Assembly: GCA_947466555.1 (NCBI GenBank)
Contig: CANIFK010000312.1
Location: 1-6,470, forward strand
Length of the DNA: 6,470 nucleotides
Source: Acidobacteriota bacterium
GTDB taxonomy: Bacteria; Acidobacteriota; Terriglobia; Bryobacterales; Bryobacteraceae
Direction: 5' to 3'
Made by a program: the position numbers and the translations under genes. Below the pieces are notes generated by a model. The model was not told where the DNA came from. It ran no database searches and saw only the letters and a list, made by a program, of their open reading frames with translations. Of the stretch, positions 1 through 6,204 are shown piece by piece; within the stretch, counting starts at the first letter, position 1, and every line of letters begins with the position of its first letter.

Positions 1-1
1 C

Positions 2-2902
2 GACCCCGGCACCGACTTCTTCGAAGCCAAAGTCCGCCCCCTGCTGGCCGCCAAATGCTACGCCTGCCACAGCGCCAAATCGGCCGCCCCCATGGCCGGC
101 CTGCGTTTTGACGATCCCGCCACTGCCCACAAATCCGCCGCCAGAATCCTCCCCGCCATTCGCCACGAATCCGTCGGCATGCCCCCCACCGGCAAACTCA
201 AACCGGACGAAATCGCGACCCTCGAAAAGTGGGCCGAAATGGGTGCCCCCGTCCCCGCCTCCACCGCCACCACCCTCGTCAAATCCACCCAGAATACCAA
301 CCATTGGGCCTGGCAACCGCTCCGTCCCGCCACCGGTTCCATCGATCAGCAAATTCGCGCCAAACTCACCGAAAACGGCCTCACCCCCGCCCCGGCCGCC
401 GACCACCGCACCCTCATCCGCCGGCTCAGTTTCGACCTCACCGGCCTCCCGCCCGCCGCCTCTGACTACCAACTCACCCCCGAACAAGCCGCCGACAAAT
501 TCCTCGCCTCCCCCCGCTTCGGCGAACGCTGGGCCCGCCATTGGATGGACGTCGCCCGCTACGCCGATACAGGCTTCCTCTCCCGCGCCTTCCTCCTCTC
601 CTTCACCTACCGCGATTGGCTCATCGACGCCTTCAACAAAGACCTCCCCTACGACAAATTCATCGCCCTCCAACTCGCCGCCGACCAGCTCCCCAACACC
701 CCAAAAAAAGATCACGCCGCCCTCGGCTTTCTCTCCCTCGGCTACAACCCCAACCGCGCCGTCGACCTCCCCGACGTCGTCGACGACAAAATCGATCTCG
801 TCTCCCGCGGCCTCCTCGGCCTCACCGTCGCCTGCGCCCGCTGCCACGACCATAAATTCGATCCCATCCCCACCAAGGATTACTACGGCCTCTACGGCGT
901 CTTCGCCAACACCCGCTACGGCGTCGAACCCGTGCAAATCGCCAAACTGCCCGCCTACTACGAACAGCGCGCCGCCACCCGCAAACGCATCCTCGCCGAC
1001 TTCATCAACGAACGCCTCGAAGTTCTCCGCGCCGAACTCCGCGCGCCCGCCGAACTCCGCCGCTACCTCCAAGCCCTCTGGGACGGTCGCAAAGTCACCC
1101 GCGCCCGCCTCGATAACTTCGCCCGCGAAAAGAACGTCAACTCCCTCGTCCTCGCTCGCTGGGCCGACGCGGTCGAAACGAACCCCCTCTTCGCCGATTG
1201 GCGCAAAGCCACCGAAAGCCCCGTCGAAACCTACCTCGCCCGCCTGCAAACTCCCGAATACAAGCCGCTCCTCCACGGCCCCACCGACGTGCCCGTGGAA
1301 GACTTCCCCTCCATCATGACCGAAGGCGACGCCAACACCACCCGGGACCTCCAGTGGCAGTACGAAGCCGTGCTCAACGATGCCGCCTACCGTGGCTCCT
1401 CTGCCGTCGCCCTCGGTGCCAACGACAAGCCCGTCATCAAACCCGCCTACGTCTTCACCCGCGGCAATCAAAACGATCTCGGCGACCCCGTCAACCGCTG
1501 CTTCCCCTCCGTCCTCACCAAGGCCCAACCCTGCTTCACCACGGGCTCCGGCCGCCTCGAACTCGCCCGCGCCATCACCGCCGAACAAAACCCCGTCGCC
1601 GCCCGCGTCATGGTCAACCGCGTCTGGCAGCGCCTCTTCGGCGAAGGCCTCGTCCGCACCCCGTCGGACTTCGGCTTCCGCGGCGATCTCCCCACCCACC
1701 CCGAACTCCTCGACACCCTCGCCGCCAACTTCCGCCAAACCTGGTCGATGAAACAGCTCATCCGCCAAATCGTGCTCTCTGAAACGTACCGCCAATCCAG
1801 TGCCGACCGCCCCGATGCCCGCGCCAAAGACCCCGAAAACAAACTCCTCTGGCGCATGCCCCGCCGCCGTTTGGACTTCGAAGCCATGCGCGACGCCATG
1901 CTCGCCACCGCCGGCAAACTGGAAGATACCCAAGGCGGCCAGCCCATCTCCATCGTCGCCACCCCGGCCGACCCACGCCGGACGATCTATGGCATGATCG
2001 AGCGCGAACGCCCGCTGGCGCTGCTCAAAACCTTCGACGTCGCCGACCCCGAACAGCACTCCCCCCAGCGCTACCAAACCACCGTCCCTCAACAAGGATT
2101 ATTTCTTCTAAACAGCCCCTTCATCGGTGAAATGGCCCAATCCGTCGCCGCCCGCGCGAGCGATCTCGATAGTCTCTACAAGGCAGTCCTCCACCGTCCA
2201 CCCACCGCCACCGAGCGCCAACAAGCCGCCCCATTCTGGTCCGCAAATCCGCCCGTTCCTTCAGCCCCCGTCAATCCCTGGCAATACGGCACTGCCACGC
2301 TCGATCCCGATGCCGGCACAACGTCCAACTTCGCCCCCTTCCGTTTCTTCACCGGTCGCGCCTGGCAGAATGCCTCCGCCGGCCTCGACCCTAAAACCGG
2401 CGTCGCGAAGCTGACCGCCAATGGCGGCGCCCCCGGCGACGATCTCTCCAACGCCGCCGTCCGCCGCTGGGTCGCCCCGGCCTCGGGCTCGCTCAACGTG
2501 GAAGGCAAACTCGTCCTCAACGTCGGCGCCCTGGCCATCCGCTTCCACTTCTCCAACGGCATCCGCGGCTGGGCCATTTCGAACAAGAAAGGCGTCCTCG
2601 GCAAGTGGCGCGTCAACCCGCCACCCGCCCCCGCCGATGGCATCTCCTACAAAGCCAACCCAAGCGTCGATACAGATCTAAAGGCCATCGAAGTCGAACA
2701 AGGCGAGATCATCGATTTCGTCGTCGATTCGGTCGGCGACTACGAAGCCGACGACTTCCAATGGAGCCCCGTGCTCTCCATCGGCACCCAAAAGTGGGAC
2801 GCCCGTGCCCAGTTCGCGGGCCCCGCAATCCGCAAGCTCACCCCCCGCGAACAACTCGCGCAAGTGCTGCTCTTAACCAATGAATTCGCGTTCCTGGACT
2901 AA
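2..2902 (+). CDS. PSCyt1/DUF1549/DUF1553 planctomycete-type cytochrome c protein, 5' partial
   Basis: Large protein expected to be secreted or periplasmic; its start and signal peptide lie left of the window. The frame is open from base 2 (966 residues seen) and ends at TAA 2900-2902. Domains in order: a PSCyt1 haem domain with CYACH (56-70) and a candidate axial Met in GMPPTGKL (Met at 179-181); DUF1549 from about 341 to 920, with FGERWARHWMDVARYADTGF and a second haem-type motif, CARCH (833-847), followed by DHKFDPI; a less conserved middle; DUF1553 from about 1547 (SGRLELARAI, ARVMVNRVWQRLFGEGLVRT, RRRLDFEAMRDAML, HSPQRYQTTVPQQ, LFLLNSPF); an embedded beta-rich module at about 2278-2800; and the family's usual ending, AQVLLLTNEFAFLD. 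Family members are predicted extracytoplasmic redox proteins commonly encoded beside DUF1501 genes, as here. Their reaction is unknown to me. Oddities: a short PSCyt1 loop, an extra Cys pair (1499 and 1532) and a local run of unusual Leu/Phe codons. Family assignment is very sure; function is not. Confidence 0.95.
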   Translation, partial: DPGTDFFEAKVRPLLAAKCYACHSAKSAAPMAGLRFDDPATAHKSAARILPAIRHESVGMPPTGKLKPDEIATLEKWAEMGAPVPASTATTLVKSTQNTNHWAWQPLRPATGSIDQQIRAKLTENGLTPAPAADHRTLIRRLSFDLTGLPPAASDYQLTPEQAADKFLASPRFGERWARHWMDVARYADTGFLSRAFLLSFTYRDWLIDAFNKDLPYDKFIALQLAADQLPNTPKKDHAALGFLSLGYNPNRAVDLPDVVDDKIDLVSRGLLGLTVACARCHDHKFDPIPTKDYYGLYGVFANTRYGVEPVQIAKLPAYYEQRAATRKRILADFINERLEVLRAELRAPAELRRYLQALWDGRKVTRARLDNFAREKNVNSLVLARWADAVETNPLFADWRKATESPVETYLARLQTPEYKPLLHGPTDVPVEDFPSIMTEGDANTTRDLQWQYEAVLNDAAYRGSSAVALGANDKPVIKPAYVFTRGNQNDLGDPVNRCFPSVLTKAQPCFTTGSGRLELARAITAEQNPVAARVMVNRVWQRLFGEGLVRTPSDFGFRGDLPTHPELLDTLAANFRQTWSMKQLIRQIVLSETYRQSSADRPDARAKDPENKLLWRMPRRRLDFEAMRDAMLATAGKLEDTQGGQPISIVATPADPRRTIYGMIERERPLALLKTFDVADPEQHSPQRYQTTVPQQGLFLLNSPFIGEMAQSVAARASDLDSLYKAVLHRPPTATERQQAAPFWSANPPVPSAPVNPWQYGTATLDPDAGTTSNFAPFRFFTGRAWQNASAGLDPKTGVAKLTANGGAPGDDLSNAAVRRWVAPASGSLNVEGKLVLNVGALAIRFHFSNGIRGWAISNKKGVLGKWRVNPPPAPADGISYKANPSVDTDLKAIEVEQGEIIDFVVDSVGDYEADDFQWSPVLSIGTQKWDARAQFAGPAIRKLTPREQLAQVLLLTNEFAFLD

Positions 2903-2906
2903 CCCC

Positions 2907-4298
2907 ATGCACCAAGTAAACCGTCGCGATCTCTTCCGCCGCGTAGGCGCCGGCCTCGGCCTCGTCGGCCTTGCCAGCGTCTTCGAACAAGCCGGCCTCG
3001 CCGGCCCGCTGACGCCCAGAAAATCCCAATTCCCCGGCAAAGCCAAACGCGTCATCCACATCTTCGCCAACGGCGGCCCGTCGCACATGGACACGTTCGA
3101 TTACAAGCCGGCCCTGCAAAAATACGCCGGCCAGCCGCTCCCCGTTCACCTCCGCACGGAACGCAAAACCGGCACCGCCCTCCCGTCCCCGTTCGCCTTC
3201 AAAAAGTACGGCAAATCGGGCCTCGAAATCAGCGACGTCTTCTCCAAAGTCGCCCAACACGCCGATGATCTCTGCGTCATCCGCAGCATGCACACCGAAG
3301 TGCCCAACCACGAACCGTCGCTGATGATGATGAACTGCGGCGCGCAGCAGCAAAGCCGTCCCAGCTTCGGCTCCTGGGTCGTCTACGGCCTCGGGTCGGA
3401 GAACCAAAACCTCCCCGGCTTCATCTCCCTTTGCCCTGGCGGCCTCCCCATCCGCGGCGCGCAAAACTGGAAGTCCGCGTTTCTCCCCGGCGCCTACCAG
3501 GGCACCCACATCGATACCCGCGAAACCGATCTCGACAAGCTCGTCGAGAACGTCCAGAACCGCCTCACCACCCGTCCCCAGCAGAAGGCGCAACTCGACC
3601 TCCTCGCCGCCATGAACCGCGAGTATCAACAGACCCGCGCCGAAGACGAAGCCCTCGAATCCCGCGTCCAGTCGTTTGAACTCGCCTTCCGCATGCAACT
3701 GGAAGCCGAAGACGTCTTCGATCTCTCCAAAGAACCCCAACACATCCGCGACATGTACGGCGACACGCTCCACGGCCGCCAGATGCTAATGGCCCGCCGC
3801 CTCCTGGAAAAAGGCGTCCGCGTCGTCCAGGTCTGGCACGGCGCGGGGCAACCCTGGGACACCCACGACGACGTAGCCAAACGCGTCAAACAGCTCGGCG
3901 TGGAGTCGGACCAACCCATCGCCGCCCTCCTCACCGATCTCAAACAACGCGGCATGTTGGACGACACGTTGATCATCTGGGGCGGGGAATTCGGCCGAAC
4001 TCCAGTTGTCGAACTCCCCGCGTTCGGCTCCAACGCCGGCACCGCCGGCCGTGATCACAACTCATACGGCTTCTCCGTTTGGCTAGCCGGCGGCGGCGCC
4101 AAAGGCGGCATGGCCCACGGCGCCACGGACGAGTTCGGCTTCCGCTCCGAAGTCGACCGCGTCCACGTCCACGACCTCCACGCCACGCTGCTACACCTCC
4201 TCGGTTTCGAACACGAAAAGTTCACCTTCCGCTACGCCGGCCGCGACTTCCGCCTCACCGACGTGCATGGCCAGGTGGTCAAAGCCGTCGTGGCCTGA
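2907..4298 (+). CDS. DUF1501 domain protein with Tat signal
   Basis: Predicted exported protein of 463 residues, normal for the family. I chose ATG 2907 because it puts the twin-arginine motif NRRDLFRR at residues 5-12, followed by a Gly/Leu-rich hydrophobic stretch to about residue 33. An in-frame ATG at 2880 would overlap the upstream gene and add nine residues before the signal. Neither start has a clear Shine-Dalgarno sequence. Family motifs: GGPSHMDTFD (56-65), WDTHDD (317-322), GGEFGRTP (359-366), GRDHN (381-385) and the ending YAGRDFRLTDVHG. The conserved Asp, His and Glu in these motifs are candidate metal ligands; as I recall, DUF1501 is grouped with the alkaline phosphatase/sulfatase-like fold, but no activity is established. 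Only four bases separate it from the haem protein gene, so co-transcription and coupled translation are expected. Tat export would fit a protein that folds around a cofactor before leaving the cytoplasm. Confidence 0.95.
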   Translation: MHQVNRRDLFRRVGAGLGLVGLASVFEQAGLAGPLTPRKSQFPGKAKRVIHIFANGGPSHMDTFDYKPALQKYAGQPLPVHLRTERKTGTALPSPFAFKKYGKSGLEISDVFSKVAQHADDLCVIRSMHTEVPNHEPSLMMMNCGAQQQSRPSFGSWVVYGLGSENQNLPGFISLCPGGLPIRGAQNWKSAFLPGAYQGTHIDTRETDLDKLVENVQNRLTTRPQQKAQLDLLAAMNREYQQTRAEDEALESRVQSFELAFRMQLEAEDVFDLSKEPQHIRDMYGDTLHGRQMLMARRLLEKGVRVVQVWHGAGQPWDTHDDVAKRVKQLGVESDQPIAALLTDLKQRGMLDDTLIIWGGEFGRTPVVELPAFGSNAGTAGRDHNSYGFSVWLAGGGAKGGMAHGATDEFGFRSEVDRVHVHDLHATLLHLLGFEHEKFTFRYAGRDFRLTDVHGQVVKAVVA

Positions 4299-4308
4299 CG
4301 ACCAGGCC
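4287..4308 (+). repeat. Two interleaved inverted repeats over the DUF1501 stop codon
   Basis: GTCGT (4287-4291) is complementary to ACGAC (4298-4302), and GGCCTG (4292-4297) is complementary to CAGGCC (4303-4308). The order is a-b-a'-b' with no spacer, so the two hairpins exclude each other. The TGA stop (4296-4298) lies inside. No T-run follows, so this is not a textbook Rho-independent terminator. It could slow or end transcription from the upstream operon, protect the mRNA 3' end, or be chance in GC-rich DNA. Confidence 0.4.
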
Positions 4309-4330
4309 CTCTCCGCGGAGTGCGCTGGCG

Positions 4331-4354
4331 TTAAACTAAACTCAGAAGTAGGAG
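4331..4354 (+). promoter_or_regulatory. AT-rich leader with AAACT repeat and Shine-Dalgarno of the toxin-antitoxin cassette
   Basis: AGGAG at 4350-4354 lies six bases before the antitoxin ATG, the clearest ribosome-binding site in the window. Just upstream is an AT-rich patch with a tandem AAACT direct repeat (4333-4342). It gives two overlapping TAAACT hexamers (4332-4337 and 4337-4342), each a 4/6 match to a -10 box, but I see no convincing -35 box. Antitoxins often bind repeats at their own promoters, so this is a reasonable place for the promoter or operator. The ribosome-binding site is well supported; the promoter and operator are guesses. Confidence 0.45.
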
Positions 4355-4360
4355 CATGCC

Positions 4361-4600
4361 ATGCAAGAGTCTGGTCTAATCGTTTCAAATCCAAATGTCA
4401 TGATGGGCAAACCGGTCATTCGCGGCACTCGAATTACGGTAGAGTTGCTTCTGGAGAAATTCGCGGCCGGGCAGTCCGAAGACCAGATCCTCCGGGCGCA
4501 TCCTCATATCACACGCGAGGGCATCCGCGCCGCCCTGGCGTTTGCCGCGCAGGCGCTCCAGGCGTCGGTTGTGTATCCCCTGGAGCGAGTAGCATCGTGA
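4361..4600 (+). CDS. DUF433 family antitoxin
   Basis: Small protein of 79 residues, normal size for DUF433. The family signature is clear: PNVMMGKPVIRGTRITVELL (residues 11-30), FAAGQSEDQIL (34-44), then PHITREGIRAALAFAA (48-63), which fits the helix-turn-helix-like fold expected of the family. DUF433 proteins are commonly the upstream partner of a DUF5615 PIN-like toxin, and that gene follows here with a four-base overlap (GTG 4597 inside the stop region TGA 4598-4600). The expected role is to bind and neutralise the toxin and probably to repress the shared promoter; the role in this strain is inferred. The start at 4361 is fixed by AGGAG six bases upstream. An ATG at 4356 is out of frame. 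Glu codons are mostly GAG and third positions are mixed, unlike the flanking large genes. Confidence 0.9.
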   Translation: MQESGLIVSNPNVMMGKPVIRGTRITVELLLEKFAAGQSEDQILRAHPHITREGIRAALAFAAQALQASVVYPLERVAS

Positions 4601-4953
4601 AACTGGTGGCCGACGAAAGCGTCGAGGGCCCTACTGTATCCGCTCTTCGCGCCGCCGGTCACGTTGTTCTATTCATCGCCGAGACCTCACCCGGAATCGG
4701 AGATGCGGCAGTACTCGAGATTGCACGCCGCGAAGAGGCACTCCTCCTAACTGCTGACAAGGACTTTGGAGAACTTGTCTTCCGCAGCCGTGAGTCCCAT
4801 TGTGGTGTTCTTCTGATTCGCTCGCCAGAAGATGGTCCCGAGGAAAATGCAGCCAACACTCTTGCCGCAGTGAACCAGCACGGACCGGCCCTTCTCGATC
4901 GCTTCTCTGTGCTTGCAGGCCGCGCCCTGCGGATCAGAATCATAGCTCGCTAG
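4597..4953 (+). CDS. DUF5615 PIN-like toxin (Mut7-C-like), GTG start
   Basis: Predicted ribonuclease-type toxin of 118 residues. I chose GTG 4597 because it overlaps the antitoxin stop in GTGA, the usual coupling for this pair, and puts the conserved KLVADES at the N-terminus. The frame is open upstream to an ATG at 4267 inside the DUF1501 gene; that longer 228-residue reading would overlap two genes and is not credible. Acidic residues expected at a PIN-type metal site are present: Asp6 and Glu7 (ADES), Asp36 (GIGDAAVLEIA) and Asp54/Asp56 in LLTADKDFGEL (50-60), followed by CGVLLIR (69-75). A GGAG at 4582-4585 lies 11 bases upstream, so re-initiation after the antitoxin is likely. All key residues are intact, so the toxin is probably functional. 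That DUF5615 proteins act as PIN-like toxins is family knowledge; the RNA target is unknown. Confidence 0.88.
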   Translation: MKLVADESVEGPTVSALRAAGHVVLFIAETSPGIGDAAVLEIARREEALLLTADKDFGELVFRSRESHCGVLLIRSPEDGPEENAANTLAAVNQHGPALLDRFSVLAGRALRIRIIAR

Positions 4954-5023
4954 TACCCCCGGCGCGGGCCATCCACAACTTACCCGAATGCCAGCAGCGT
5001 TCGGCCCCACCCCCCGCGATACC

Positions 5024-6121
5024 ATGTCAACAATGCACCGCCGCGCCTTCCTCCAAGCCCCCCTCATCACCGTCATCTCCAAACAGCCCCAGTACTATCA
5101 CGCCTGGCCCACCATGGCCCGCCGCGCCAACGGCGAACTCGTCATCGCCTACTCCGGCGGCCGCGAAGGCCACATCGACCCCTTCGGTCGCGTCGAATTC
5201 AGCCGCTCCAAGGACAACGGCAAAACCTGGAGCTGGCCCCAAGTCATCATGGACACCCCCATCGACGACCGCGACGCCGGCATCGTCGAAACCCCGCGCG
5301 GCACCCTCCTCGTCACCACCTTCACCTCCCTCGCCTACGAAAAAATTCTCTCCGAAGCCAAAGGCTGGGACCCCGCCCGCATCGAACGCTGGCAAAGCGT
5401 CCAACGGGCAACCTCGGCCAGCGAACGCAACTCCCTCCTAGGCACCTGGATGCTCCGCTCCACCGATGGCGGCCTCCACTGGTCGGCCCCCTACCGCGTC
5501 CCCCTCAACAGCCCCCACGGCCCCGTCGCCCTCCGCGACGGCCGCCTCCTCTACGCCGGCAAACGCCTCTGGGACGCCAAAGCCGAAATCGGCGTCTGCG
5601 AATCCACCGACGACGGCCTCACCTGGCGCTGGCTCGCCGAAATCCCCACCCGCCCCGGCGATTCGGCTCTCCAGTATCACGAACTCCACGCCGTCCAAGC
5701 CGCCGACGGCCGCCTGATCGTCCACGTCCGCAACCAGAATCCCGCCAACGACCGCGAAACACTCCAATCGGAATCCACCGACGGCGGCAAAACCTGGACC
5801 GCCCCCCGCCCCATCGGCGTCTGGGGCCTCCCCAGCCACCTCCTCCGCCTCGCCGACGGCCGTCTCGTCATGACCTACGGCTACCGCCGCGACCCCCGTG
5901 GCAACCACGCCCGCCTCAGCCGCGACCACGGACAAACCTGGTCGGAGCCCATCGTCATCTCCAACGACGGCAAAGGCGACATCGGCTACCCCTCGACGGT
6001 CGAAATCGCCCCTGGCAAACTCCTCACCCTCTGGTACGAATCCAAGCGCTCCGGCAGCGTCACCGCCACCCTGCCGGAGCCTCCGTTCTCAGAACTCCGA
6101 CTGGCCAGCTGGACGCTCTAG
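5024..6121 (+). CDS. Sialidase-like BNR/Asp-box beta-propeller protein
   Basis: Protein of 365 residues with a predicted six-bladed sialidase-type beta-propeller. Five Asp-boxes are visible: SKDNGKTW (62-69), STDGGLHW (146-153), STDDGLTW (194-201), STDGGKTW (251-258) and SRDHGQTW (299-306). Other sialidase-family features include AWPTMARRANGELVIAYSG near the N-terminus and YPSTVEIAPGKLLTLWYES near the end. A true exo-alpha-sialidase role is not assured, since many environmental members act on other glycans or are uncharacterised. Start choice: ATG 5024 or 5033 puts HRRAFLQ at the N-terminus like a Tat or Sec signal; ATG 4988 adds 12 unlikely residues. No start has a Shine-Dalgarno sequence. 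The signal is odd: only about eight hydrophobic residues follow RRAFLQ and no A-x-A cleavage site is seen, so export is uncertain. Codon use is strongly C-ending with nearly all Glu as GAA, matching the haem and DUF1501 genes rather than the adjacent toxin. Confidence 0.9.
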   Translation: MSTMHRRAFLQAPLITVISKQPQYYHAWPTMARRANGELVIAYSGGREGHIDPFGRVEFSRSKDNGKTWSWPQVIMDTPIDDRDAGIVETPRGTLLVTTFTSLAYEKILSEAKGWDPARIERWQSVQRATSASERNSLLGTWMLRSTDGGLHWSAPYRVPLNSPHGPVALRDGRLLYAGKRLWDAKAEIGVCESTDDGLTWRWLAEIPTRPGDSALQYHELHAVQAADGRLIVHVRNQNPANDRETLQSESTDGGKTWTAPRPIGVWGLPSHLLRLADGRLVMTYGYRRDPRGNHARLSRDHGQTWSEPIVISNDGKGDIGYPSTVEIAPGKLLTLWYESKRSGSVTATLPEPPFSELRLASWTL

Positions 6122-6133
6122 CCTCGGATTTCC

Positions 6134-6153
6134 CTTGGTGCCGTGACACCAGG
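6134..6153 (+). repeat. Weak inverted repeat downstream of the sialidase-like gene
   Basis: TGGTG (6136-6140) pairs with CACCA (6147-6151) across a six-base loop, and a T-G wobble plus C6134-G6153 extend the stem. It lies 12 bases after the stop, where a terminator could be, but no T-run follows. The rest of the gap (6122-6204) shows nothing else I can support. Confidence 0.25.
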
Positions 6154-6204
6154 AAAGTCCGGTACTACGGAATTCCCGGGCCGCTCAAGCGCTATCGTAA
6201 AAGC

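Noticed and set aside
108..1319. Long + strand frame rich in Pro and Ser overlapping the haem protein gene
   Set aside because: It is the shifted reading of C-ending codons in a well-supported gene. It has no family motifs and its low-complexity composition follows from the GC-rich codon pattern.
2838..3773. 311-codon antisense frame over the start of DUF1501
   Set aside because: Its Gly/Val/Ala/Glu/Asp-rich reading is the mirror of C-ending codons in the sense gene. It has no recognisable domain and covers the junction of two clear genes.
4311..4320. Perfect palindrome CTCCGCGGAG in the gap before the antitoxin
   Set aside because: Ten-base GC palindromes are common by chance in DNA this GC-rich. 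There is no second copy and no -35/-10 geometry around it.
4954..5023. Gap between toxin and sialidase-like genes, with CCCG-GCG-CGGG at 4958-4968
   Set aside because: A four-base stem with no T-run is not a convincing terminator. No promoter, Shine-Dalgarno sequence or RNA gene could be supported in the gap.
6170..6180. GAATTCCCGGG, resembling a cloning-vector EcoRI-SmaI polylinker
   Set aside because: The match stops there: the flanks continue as ordinary genomic sequence without the BamHI or SalI sites of such linkers. I take it as coincidence.
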